Source: Sinomonas susongensis
GTDB taxonomy: Bacteria; Actinomycetota; Actinomycetes; Actinomycetales; Micrococcaceae
Assembly: GCF_005877005.1 (NCBI RefSeq)
Contig: NZ_SSNH01000001.1
Coordinates: 62,001-126,000 of the forward strand
Length of the DNA: 64,000 bases
Direction of reading: 5' to 3'
Shown here: piece by piece, positions 57,043 to 64,000 of the stretch
Numbering within the stretch: position 1 is the first letter of the stretch
How the letters are laid out: every line of letters begins with the position of its first letter
Made by a program: the position numbers and the translations under genes
Notes under the pieces: generated by a model
The model's input: only the letters and a program-made list of their open reading frames with translations
Database searches by the model: none
Told to the model about the DNA's origin: nothing

Positions 57043-58161
57043 ATGCCGACGGATGCCGCCCCCTCCATCAGTACGACGGCGCTGGCCCGCCTCCGCCTTG
57101 CGGCGCAGGGCCTCGTGGCAGGGGACTCCGTTCCCGCCGAATTGAGGATGACGCCGGACCCCGGCGCGGTCGTGCGGCGGATGGCGGCCCTCCAGAGCCA
57201 GGACCTGCCTGCCGGGATGCTCGCGGTCGGCGTCCGGGCCGAGGGCGGCACGGCGAGCGGGGTGGCGGCCGCCCTGGCGAGCGGCGCCGTCGTCCGCACG
57301 TGGACGATGCGCGGTACCCTCTTCCTCGTCGCCGCCGAGGACGCCCGCACCTATGTGCGGCTCGCCTCCGATCGGGTCATGCGCTCGGCGGCCTCCCGGC
57401 ACCGCGGGCTCGGGATCACGGAGGAGGACGTCGCGGTCGTGCGCAAGGTGGCGGAAGCGCGGCTCGCTGGAGGAGCGGGGCTGACGCGTGCCGAGCTGTT
57501 CGAGGCGTTCGAGGCAGCCGGACAGCCCACGCGCACCCAGCGGGGGATCCATCTCCTCTCGATCCTGAGTCATCGGCTGGTCCTCGTGCAGGGGCCCCTG
57601 CGCGGACGGCAGCAGGAGTTCCGGCTGGCCGACGAATGGCTGCCCCCTGGGGAGGGGCTCGAGGGCGACGACGCCCTCGAACACCTCGCGTGGCGGTATC
57701 TGGCCTCGCACGGGCCGGTGGACGAGCGCGACTTCGCGTGGTGGATCGGACAGCCGCTCGGGACCGTGCGAGGGCCCTTCCGTGCGGCGGGGGCGGGGGC
57801 AGTGGCCCTCGAGCATGAGGGTCGGGGCCTGTTCTGCACGGCCGAGATCGTGTCCCTGCTCGCCTCAGGGAGCGGCGAACGCACTGTAGTAGCACTGCCC
57901 GGCTACGACGAGCTCGCACTTGGCTACCGCGACCGCTCAGTCGCCATCCCTGACCCCTACCTCGAACGGCTCATCCCGGGGGTGAACGGGGTGTTCAAGG
58001 CCATGGTGGCGGTCGGGGGCCGTGCGGTCGGGACATGGCTCAAGGAGGGCACGCCGTCCGCGCCGCGCGTTCGCCCGGAACTGTTCGAGGAGCTCCCTCC
58101 GGATGTCGCTTCCGCAGTCGGCGAGGCGACGGCCCGGATCGAGGCCTACTGGAGGCGCTGA
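57043..58161 (+). CDS. winged-helix DNA-binding protein, AlkZ-like (HTH_42)
   Basis: The 372-residue protein belongs to the HTH_42 family that includes AlkZ and YcaQ DNA glycosylases. The N-terminal catalytic motif Q-x-Q appears as ALQSQDLPAG (about residues 51-60), followed by VVRTWTMRGTLFLVAAEDARTYVRL and the wing LTRAELFEAFEAAG. Streptomyces AlkZ unhooks azinomycin crosslinks and YcaQ handles nitrogen-mustard crosslinks; many actinobacterial copies have an untested role. ATG 57043 follows GGAGG and CATCAT. It is one of two putative glycosylases in the window. Confidence 0.83.
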   Translation: MPTDAAPSISTTALARLRLAAQGLVAGDSVPAELRMTPDPGAVVRRMAALQSQDLPAGMLAVGVRAEGGTASGVAAALASGAVVRTWTMRGTLFLVAAEDARTYVRLASDRVMRSAASRHRGLGITEEDVAVVRKVAEARLAGGAGLTRAELFEAFEAAGQPTRTQRGIHLLSILSHRLVLVQGPLRGRQQEFRLADEWLPPGEGLEGDDALEHLAWRYLASHGPVDERDFAWWIGQPLGTVRGPFRAAGAGAVALEHEGRGLFCTAEIVSLLASGSGERTVVALPGYDELALGYRDRSVAIPDPYLERLIPGVNGVFKAMVAVGGRAVGTWLKEGTPSAPRVRPELFEELPPDVASAVGEATARIEAYWRR

Positions 58162-58185
58162 GGGGTCGGCTCAGGAGGCCTCGGG

Positions 58186-59313
58186 TCAGAGGGTCCCGGT
58201 CGCGATCTTGAGCATGCGGCGGAGGGGCTCGGCGGCGCCCCACAGGAGCTGGTCTCCCACCGTGAACGCGGAGATGTACTCCGCTCCCATCTCGAGCTTG
58301 CGGATGCGCCCCACGGGAATGTCGAGGGTGCCGGAGGCCGCCACGGGCGTGAGCTGGTCCATCGAGGCCTGCTTCTCGTTCGGCACCACGTGCGCCCACT
58401 GGTTGTCGGCCTCGATGATCTTCTCGATCTCTGCGACCGAGAGGTCTTCCCGCAGCTTGAGCGTGAGCGCCTGGGAGTGCGAGCGCATGGCGCCGATCCG
58501 TACGCAGAGGCCGTCCATGATGACGGGGTCGATCGCGCTGCCGCTCCCGGTCCCGAGGATCTTGTTGGTCTCGACGCCGGCCTTCCACTCTTCCTTGGAC
58601 TGCCCGTTGCCGAGGTCGGCGTCGATCCACGGGATGAGCGAGCCTGCGAGCGGGACGCCGAACTGTGCCGCGTCCACGCCGCCGCGCTGGGCCGCGAGGA
58701 CCTTCCGGTCGATCTCGAGGATGGCCGACGCCGGGTCCTCGAGTTCCGACGCCACCGCGCCGTGCAGCGCACCGAACTGGTTCAGGAGCTCGCGCATGTG
58801 CCGGGCCCCGCCACCGGACGCCGCCTGGTACGTCATGGAGGTGCCCCACTCGACGAGGTTGTTGCGGAACAGGCCGCCGAGGCCCATGAGCATGCACGAG
58901 ACGGTGCAGTTCCCCCCGATGAAGTCGTTCACGCCGGAGGCAAGGCCCTGGTCGATGACCTCGCGGTTGACGGGATCGAGCACGATGATCGAGTCGTCGT
59001 TCATCCGGAGCGTCGACGCGGCGTCGATCCAGAGGCCGTCCCAGCCGGCTGCGCGGAGCTGCGGGTGCACCCTCTTCGTGTAGTCGCCGCCCTGGGCGGT
59101 CACGATGATCGGGAACTTGGCGAGGGTCTCGACGTCGTATGCGTCCTCGAGCGGCCCGGCGCCTCCAGCGAAGGCGGGAGCGGCACCGCCGGCGTTCGAC
59201 GTCGAGAAGAACACGGGGTCGATCGAGGCGAAGTCGCCCTCGTCCTGCATCCGCTCCATGAGCACGGAGCCCACCATGCCGCGCCAGCCGACAAAGCCCA
59301 CCGAAGAAGTCAT
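58186..59313 (-). CDS. asd: aspartate-semialdehyde dehydrogenase, E. coli type
   Basis: The 375-residue enzyme makes aspartate semialdehyde for lysine, threonine, methionine and diaminopimelate. [24 protein letters not shown] is the NADP Rossmann motif, the catalytic cysteine is in GGNCTVS (Cys132), and [15 protein letters not shown] follows. The length and these blocks match the gamma-proteobacterial (E. coli) branch closely rather than the shorter Mycobacterium-type enzyme. ATG 59313 is chosen for the TAAAAT 7 nt upstream and GGAAGG; ATG 59322 is an alternative. No other lysine-pathway gene is near. Confidence 0.93.
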   Translation of the reverse strand: MTSSVGFVGWRGMVGSVLMERMQDEGDFASIDPVFFSTSNAGGAAPAFAGGAGPLEDAYDVETLAKFPIIVTAQGGDYTKRVHPQLRAAGWDGLWIDAASTLRMNDDSIIVLDPVNREVIDQGLASGVNDFIGGNCTVSCMLMGLGGLFRNNLVEWGTSMTYQAASGGGARHMRELLNQFGALHGAVASELEDPASAILEIDRKVLAAQRGGVDAAQFGVPLAGSLIPWIDADLGNGQSKEEWKAGVETNKILGTGSGSAIDPVIMDGLCVRIGAMRSHSQALTLKLREDLSVAEIEKIIEADNQWAHVVPNEKQASMDQLTPVAASGTLDIPVGRIRKLEMGAEYISAFTVGDQLLWGAAEPLRRMLKIATGTL

Positions 59314-59384
59314 GCCTTCCATTTTACGGGCGGCGACGGCACCTGCGCTGCGCGTTACTCCAGGGTGGCCAGCAGGCGCGGGGA

Positions 59385-60047
59385 TCAGTCGTTGCGCACC
59401 GCGCGCAGGGCGGTGAGGAGGACGACGTCGTCACCAGGGTCCTCGGGGATCTCCGCAGAGTCGGGAATCTTCACGCCGAGCAGCCAGCCGCCGTCGTCCG
59501 CCCGCCGCACGGACAGCGCGTAGCCTTGGCCGACGCCGTGGCGCTCGACCAGGACGCGCCCGCGGGGCTGCTCGCCGAGGTGGCCGGCGACGAGCTGCAG
59601 CGTGGCCTCCGCGGGCGGAAGGTCGGCGCGCTGGGGGAGCGCCCACCACGTGCCGTAGGCGCGGGGCCGCATGAGGACGGCGACGCCGGGCGCCTCGAGC
59701 AGGACGATGCGATCGGAGAACGCGGGGGATTCGAGGGTGAGGTTCATCCGGCGTTCGGCGTCGCCGAGCGCGGTGGCAATCCCGGCGACAGGGCCCTCCA
59801 CGAGGAGCTCGCCCGAGCCGCCGACGTCCGCGAACCCGCGTGCGACGAGCGCGGACGCACCTGCGGACAGCACTTCGGGGATGTCCGCGTAGTCGAGCAG
59901 GCCTAGGAGCTCCGCTGTCCCCTCTGTGCTTGGGCCGCCGTGCAGCGCGAGGAGCGCAAGGAGCTCCGCGAACCCGAGGCCGATCTCCTCGACCGTCCTC
60001 TCACCGCCGGCCGTGGTCCCGGCGCCCTTTTCCGTCTCGGCTTGCAC
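59385..60047 (-). CDS. hypothetical protein, 220 residues
   Basis: The 220-residue protein has no motif I can name. It begins with an Ala/Glu/Gly-rich tail, then alternating helices with many Leu, Gly and acidic residues ([28 protein letters not shown]), and an apparent beta-rich second half ([63 protein letters not shown]). It may be related to ESX/type VII-associated ESAT or winged-helix proteins, but this is a guess. GTG 60047 is set by TAGGGT 7 nt upstream. Confidence 0.65.
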   Translation of the reverse strand: MQAETEKGAGTTAGGERTVEEIGLGFAELLALLALHGGPSTEGTAELLGLLDYADIPEVLSAGASALVARGFADVGGSGELLVEGPVAGIATALGDAERRMNLTLESPAFSDRIVLLEAPGVAVLMRPRAYGTWWALPQRADLPPAEATLQLVAGHLGEQPRGRVLVERHGVGQGYALSVRRADDGGWLLGVKIPDSAEIPEDPGDDVVLLTALRAVRND

Positions 60048-60273
60048 GGACGCCACCCTACACGGCGCGGGCAGCCAGCCGACCCGCCGGCGCAACACGG
60101 AGCTGCCCGTGCCTTTCCACATCCGGGTTGCCCCGTTATGGTCTAAGGGTCGTTGGGGGCAGGTCTCGACCTGGAGGGCGGGGCCGGACTCTGCTCCACC
60201 CGCACCCCGAGGCGCCGAGCTGTCCGCAGCCTCTGCAGTCAAGGTGAAGCGCGAGCGACAAGGAGTGGGCCAC

Positions 60274-61944
60274 ATGACCCAAGAAGTTGTCAGCACCCAT
60301 CGCGGCCACGCCCTCAAACGGGTGGTCGGATTCTGGGGGCTGCTGTTCGTTTCCCTCGGATCCATCATCGGCTCGGGATGGCTCCTCGGTGCCCTCGGGG
60401 CCGCGAAGTCTGCCGGTCCCGCCTCGCTGGTCTCGTGGCTCCTCGCCGCGATCCTTCTCGTGGTCCTCGCCCTCATCCACGCCGATCTCGGCGCGGCCTA
60501 CCCGGTCGCGGGCGGGACGGCCCGCTATCCGTACTATGCGTTCGGTGCCCTCGCGGGGTTCACGGCAGGGTGGGCCGGCTACCTCCAGGCTGTGACGATC
60601 GCACCGATCGAGGTCGAGGGCAGCATCACGTACCTCGAGAGTGCGCCGTGGGCGTCGGGGATCAAGATGGTCAACCCGGATTCGACCCTCACGCCGCTCG
60701 GCCTGCTCATAGCGGCCCTGGCCCTTGCGCTGTTCACGGTCATCAACCTCATGGGCGCGAAGTGGCTCTCGGACAGCAACGTCGTCCTCGTGATCTGGAA
60801 GACGGCGGTCCCGATCCTGGCGATCATCGTGATCATCTTCCTCCGGTTCCACCCGGGCAACTTCGTCAACGGGGCGGGCGGCTTCGCCCCCAACGGCGTC
60901 CACGGCATCTTCGCGGCGCTGCCGCTCGGGGTCGTCTTCGCCCTCCAGGGCTTCGAGCAGGCCGCACAGATGGCGGGCGAGGCGCGGAATCCGAAGAAGG
61001 ACGTTGCGAGGGCCATCATCATCGCGATGTTCTTGGGGGCCGCGATCTACATCCTCCTCGAGGTCGCATTCATCGGGGCCCTGGACCCCGCGAACATCGC
61101 GAAGAGCTGGGACAACCCCCTCGGTGCGGGTGCGTATGGCCCGTACTACGACCTCGCCATCGCGGCCGGCGCTGGCTGGCTCGCGACGATCCTCCTCATC
61201 GACGCCGTCGTCTCGCCCGCGGGCACGGGCCTCGTGTACGTCGGCACGTCGGCCCGCATCTCCTATGCGCTCGGCGAGGACGACGCCCTTCCCTCGGCGC
61301 TGACGCGGGTCAGCCGGCGCGGCGTCCCGTGGGCGTCCATTGTGCTCTCGTTCATCATCGGGCTCATCGCGCTGCTGCCGTTCCCGAGCTGGCAGTCCCT
61401 CGTCGGGCTCGTGACGGACGCGACGGCGATCATGTACGCCTTCGCCCCAGTCTCGCTCGAGGCGCTCATCCGGCAGCACGCGGGCCGCGAGCATCCGTAC
61501 CGGGTCCCGTGGCCCAAGGTCCTCACGCCGTTCGGCTTCGTCGCCGCGAACCTCATCATCTACTGGTCGGGCTTCGAGGCGATCTGGAAGCTCCTGACGG
61601 CGATCCTCATCGGCCGGATCATCTTCGAGATCGCCCTCCGGCGCTCGAAGTCCCTCCGCGAGCGGCGCGACCTCGACTGGCGGGCGGCGTCCTGGATCTG
61701 GCCGTGGCTCATCGGGCTGCTCGTGCTCGGGCTGCTGGGCCGCTACGGGACGGGCGCCCTCAACATCCTCCCGGAATGGGTCGACATCCTGTTCGTGGTC
61801 GGCTACGCCCTCGTGATCTTCTACTACGCCGTTGGCCTGGCGATGAAGCGCGAGGACATCGAGGCCGCCGTTGGCGAGGACGAGTTCGAGTTCGAGAACG
61901 CCGAAGAGCTGGCTCCCGGCGCACGGCCACGGGCTGCGGGCTAG
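60274..61944 (+). CDS. APC superfamily permease
   Basis: The 556-residue protein has about 12 hydrophobic spans: LKRVVGFWGLLFVSLGSIIGSGWLLGALGAAKSAGPASLVSWLL in helices 1-2, PVAGGTARYPYYAFGALAGFTAGWAGYLQ, VVFALQGFEQAAQMAGEARNPKKDVARAI after helix 6, and a C-terminal acidic tail. It resembles amino acid permeases of the APC type, but differs from the permease at 13951. ATG 60274 has an AAGGAG site; the frame upstream to 59926 is not homologous. Substrate unknown. Confidence 0.87.
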   Translation: MTQEVVSTHRGHALKRVVGFWGLLFVSLGSIIGSGWLLGALGAAKSAGPASLVSWLLAAILLVVLALIHADLGAAYPVAGGTARYPYYAFGALAGFTAGWAGYLQAVTIAPIEVEGSITYLESAPWASGIKMVNPDSTLTPLGLLIAALALALFTVINLMGAKWLSDSNVVLVIWKTAVPILAIIVIIFLRFHPGNFVNGAGGFAPNGVHGIFAALPLGVVFALQGFEQAAQMAGEARNPKKDVARAIIIAMFLGAAIYILLEVAFIGALDPANIAKSWDNPLGAGAYGPYYDLAIAAGAGWLATILLIDAVVSPAGTGLVYVGTSARISYALGEDDALPSALTRVSRRGVPWASIVLSFIIGLIALLPFPSWQSLVGLVTDATAIMYAFAPVSLEALIRQHAGREHPYRVPWPKVLTPFGFVAANLIIYWSGFEAIWKLLTAILIGRIIFEIALRRSKSLRERRDLDWRAASWIWPWLIGLLVLGLLGRYGTGALNILPEWVDILFVVGYALVIFYYAVGLAMKREDIEAAVGEDEFEFENAEELAPGARPRAAG

Positions 61945-61956
61945 CGGAGGTTCCGG

Positions 61957-62517
61957 TCAGCGGCGGAAGACCGTGATCCGATAGCGGATCCCGCTCCGCG
62001 ACTCCTGCCACCCGTCCTCGGCCGGTTCGGCCCACACAGGCCGCCATTCCGGGCCGAGGACGGGTGCCTTCGTGTCGCCGTCGACTTCGAGGTCGAGGAG
62101 CGTCACGACGGCGGTCTCCACGGCGCCGAGGGCGAGGGCCTGCTCGAACAGCTCGCCGCCCCCGATGAGCCAGATGCGCTCGCCGCCGGGCTCTGCGGCG
62201 GCACGGGCGAGGGCGTCGGGGAGCGAATGGACGACGACGGCGCCCTCCGCCTCCCAGCCTTCCCGCCGGGTCACGACGACGTTCGTCCGGCCCTGGAACG
62301 GCCGGTACCTGGGCGGGATCGAATCCCAGGTCCGGCGCCCCATGACGACGGGGTGGCCGCGCGTGAGCGAGGCGAAGTGCGCGAGGTCCTCCGGCACGTG
62401 CCACGGCATCGTGCCATCCCGGCCGATGACCCCTCCCAGCGTCTGCGCCCATACGAGGCCGACGCCGCGCGTCCCGTTGGCGTCCTGCGGAGAGAAGCCG
62501 TAGGTGTCAGGGCTCAT
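61957..62517 (-). CDS. folA: dihydrofolate reductase
   Basis: The 186-residue enzyme reduces dihydrofolate with NADPH. GLVWAQTLGGVIGRDGTMPWHVPEDLAHF contains the Met20-type loop and substrate-binding acidic residue in PEDL, VVMGRRTWDSIPPRYRPFQGRTNVVVTR the NADPH site and IWLIGGGELFEQAL the C-terminal part. ATG 62517 has a strong GAGGGAGGGCGGA site; ATG 62532, overlapping the thyA stop as ATGA, would add five residues. The N tail is slightly longer than in E. coli. It is coupled with thyA, the enzyme that produces dihydrofolate. Confidence 0.94.
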   Translation of the reverse strand: MSPDTYGFSPQDANGTRGVGLVWAQTLGGVIGRDGTMPWHVPEDLAHFASLTRGHPVVMGRRTWDSIPPRYRPFQGRTNVVVTRREGWEAEGAVVVHSLPDALARAAAEPGGERIWLIGGGELFEQALALGAVETAVVTLLDLEVDGDTKAPVLGPEWRPVWAEPAEDGWQESRSGIRYRITVFRR

Positions 62518-62528
62518 TCCGCCCTCCC

Positions 62529-63362
62529 TCATACCGACACGGGAGCTTTGATGGCGGGATGGTGGCGGTAGTCGACGAGCTCGAAGTCCTCGAAGCGGTA
62601 GTCGAAGATGCTCTCGGGCTTCCGTGCGAGGCGAAGTCTCGGGTACGGATACGGCTCGCGGGAGAGCTGCTCGCGCACCTGCTCGAGATGGGTCTCGTAG
62701 ATGTGGCAGTCCCCGCCCGTCCAGACGAAGTCCCCCACACCCAAGCCCAGCTGCTGAGCCATGAGGTGGGTCAGCAGCGCGTACGAGGCGATGTTGAACG
62801 GCACGCCGAGGAACATGTCGGCGCTGCGCTGGTAGAGCTGGCACGAGAGCCGGCCCGGCTCGCCGTCGCGCCCCGGCTCGACATAGAACTGGAAGAACGC
62901 GTGGCACGGCGGGAGCGCCATCTTCGAGATCTCGGCGACGTTCCACGCCGAGACGATATGCCGCCGGGAATCCGGATTGCTCCGCAGCGACTCCATGACC
63001 GCCGCGATCTGGTCGATGTGCTCGCCGTCCGGGGTCGGCCACGAGCGCCACTGGACGCCGTAGACGGGGCCGAGCTCGCCGTCGTCGTCGGCCCACTCGT
63101 CCCAGATGGTGACCCCCTGCTCCTGCAGCCAGCGCACGTTGGAGTCGCCTCGCAGGAACCACAGGAGCTCGACTGCGACGGACTTGAAGTGCACGCGCTT
63201 CGTGGTCACGAGCGGGAAGCCCTGAGCGAGGTCGAAGCGGATCTGGCGCCCGAATACGCTGCGCGTCCCCGTGCCTGTCCTGTCCGACTTGTGGGTTCCG
63301 TGCTCGAGCACATCCCGCAGGAGGTCCTCGTAGGGCGTGGCGATGCGGGTCGGGGTGGGCAT
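62529..63362 (-). CDS. thyA: thymidylate synthase
   Basis: The 277-residue enzyme methylates dUMP to dTMP using methylene-tetrahydrofolate. [52 protein letters not shown], the catalytic cysteine in [12 protein letters not shown] (Cys153), [26 protein letters not shown] and [13 protein letters not shown] are all intact. TAGGCT lies 6 nt before ATG 63362, so the message is leaderless and covers thyA-folA as one operon. Confidence 0.96.
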   Translation of the reverse strand: MPTPTRIATPYEDLLRDVLEHGTHKSDRTGTGTRSVFGRQIRFDLAQGFPLVTTKRVHFKSVAVELLWFLRGDSNVRWLQEQGVTIWDEWADDDGELGPVYGVQWRSWPTPDGEHIDQIAAVMESLRSNPDSRRHIVSAWNVAEISKMALPPCHAFFQFYVEPGRDGEPGRLSCQLYQRSADMFLGVPFNIASYALLTHLMAQQLGLGVGDFVWTGGDCHIYETHLEQVREQLSREPYPYPRLRLARKPESIFDYRFEDFELVDYRHHPAIKAPVSV

Positions 63363-63401
63363 GGCTCAAGCCTACCTAGGGTCGGCCGCGGTTGCGGAAG
63401 G

Positions 63402-64000
63402 TCAGTCCTCGAATGGCTTGACCTGCTCGACGGCGACGACCTGCGGCGTTCCCTCGACGGTCACGTGGAACACGAGCATCTCGCCGGCCGCGAGGTAGGG
63501 GTCCTCGGCGGGAAGTTCGCTCTCGATGCCCGGCTCGCACCGCTCTGCGAATGCCTTGATGAGGGTTGGGAGCACGGGCCGGTGAGTGCAGATGAGCCCG
63601 CTGGTCCGCCGGTCGAAGAGCTTCCCCACGATCGCGGCCGACTTCTCGGGCCGCCTCCTGTGCGCGGCCTCGGTGAGCTTCTCGTTGAGACGGACCTTCA
63701 CCGAGCCCTTGGAGGCTGCGATGTACGGCTGGACAGTGTCGACACAGCGCCGCCAGGGGCTCGTGACAACCCGCTTCGGCCGCCACACCGTGAGGAGCCG
63801 GGCGACGGCGGCTGCCTGCCGGACGCCGGAGGCTGCCAGGGTCCGGTCGCCCTCGGCCTTGGTCCACGAACCGCGGGGCTTCGCCTTCGCGTGCCGCAGC
63901 AGGATGAGGGGGATCGTGTCGAGCTCTCCGCGCCGGTGGCACTCTGCGAGCCAGCGCAGGGGCAGGACGTCGGTCGGGTTCGTGAGCAGGGCCGCAGCCT
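63402..64000 (-). CDS. MutT1-like Nudix/histidine-phosphatase protein, C-terminal part (5' end outside window)
   Basis: The frame stays open to the window edge, giving about 199 visible residues. ELDTIPLILLRHAKAKPRGSWT has the R-H-G-type histidine phosphatase motif (RHAKA), followed by VTSPWRRCVDTV and the second histidine region LICTHRPVLPTLI. The segment before it (ALLTNPTDVLPLRWLAECHRRG) matches the linker of mycobacterial MutT1, where an N-terminal Nudix domain hydrolyses 8-oxo-dGTP. The Nudix domain itself should lie past 64000, which is inference. It is 40 bp from thyA and may share the nucleotide-pool context. Confidence 0.8.
   Translation of the reverse strand, partial: AAALLTNPTDVLPLRWLAECHRRGELDTIPLILLRHAKAKPRGSWTKAEGDRTLAASGVRQAAAVARLLTVWRPKRVVTSPWRRCVDTVQPYIAASKGSVKVRLNEKLTEAAHRRRPEKSAAIVGKLFDRRTSGLICTHRPVLPTLIKAFAERCEPGIESELPAEDPYLAAGEMLVFHVTVEGTPQVVAVEQVKPFED

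Overview
This is a 64-kb chromosomal window from a high-GC Gram-positive bacterium. The near-exclusive use of G or C at third codon positions, the many leaderless genes (TANNNT followed 6-7 nt later by ATG or GTG), an actinobacterial LexA box in front of an imuA'-imuB-dnaE2 operon, a SigR/SigH-type promoter before thioredoxin, a MutT1-like Nudix/phosphatase fusion and an FprA-type ferredoxin reductase all point to Actinobacteria. The gene content (PucR-GABA cluster, UPF0336/MaoC-MurB block, DUF559 protein) best fits Micrococcaceae of the Arthrobacter/Sinomonas type. That genus-level placement is inference. No phage, integrase, transposase or CRISPR array is visible.

Layout. 1-7.2 kb: end of a siroheme/cobalamin methyltransferase, a first FprA ferredoxin-NADP reductase, a PucR regulator divergent from an aminobutyraldehyde dehydrogenase-GABA transaminase pair, and a tandem universal stress protein. 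7.2-8.6 kb: a DUF559/AbiEi-type protein flanked on both sides by 19-bp repeat arrays in opposite orientation. 8.6-16.2 kb: RarD-like exporter, FetB-like permease, a second FprA paralog, a membrane-anchored sigma/anti-sigma fusion with an apparent frameshift near its start, an APC permease and a TetR regulator. 16.2-25 kb: Fur-catalase operon, lipase-like hydrolase, HtpX, MFS exporter, hydrolase, an HNH-like/DUF3761 lipoprotein, a 76-residue gene with an upstream palindrome, YajQ and tRNA-Tyr. 25-36.5 kb: MarR-MFS pair, thioredoxin, ArsB-like permease coupled to an AlkA-like glycosylase, a glyoxalase-fold protein and the SOS mutasome operon.

36.5-46 kb: cystathionine beta-synthase and cystathionine gamma-lyase/synthase (transsulfuration), a cytochrome b protein, an orphan KdpDE-like two-component system, a MOSC protein and a DEAD-box helicase with a long structured leader, then tRNA-Thr and tRNA-Met. 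46-64 kb: GDSL hydrolase, acyltransferase, ROK repressor divergent from an alpha-glucosidase, a flavin-split-barrel protein, a poorly coding 457-bp stretch with a candidate 59-residue peptide, CitE-like lyase, a MaoC-MaoC-MurB-TetR run, acyl-CoA dehydrogenase, AlkZ-like protein, E. coli-type aspartate-semialdehyde dehydrogenase, an APC permease, thymidylate synthase-dihydrofolate reductase, and a MutT1-like protein running off the end.

The window is mostly ordinary core and accessory metabolism, with an over-representation of DNA repair and nucleotide-pool functions (AlkA-like, AlkZ-like, ImuA'B/DnaE2, MutT1, ThyA/DHFR). The least explained items are the repeat-flanked DUF559 gene, the sigma factor fusion with its frameshift, the helicase leader RNA, the hairpin at 23.7 kb, and a recurring habit of 15-23-bp tandem repeats sitting exactly at gene borders.
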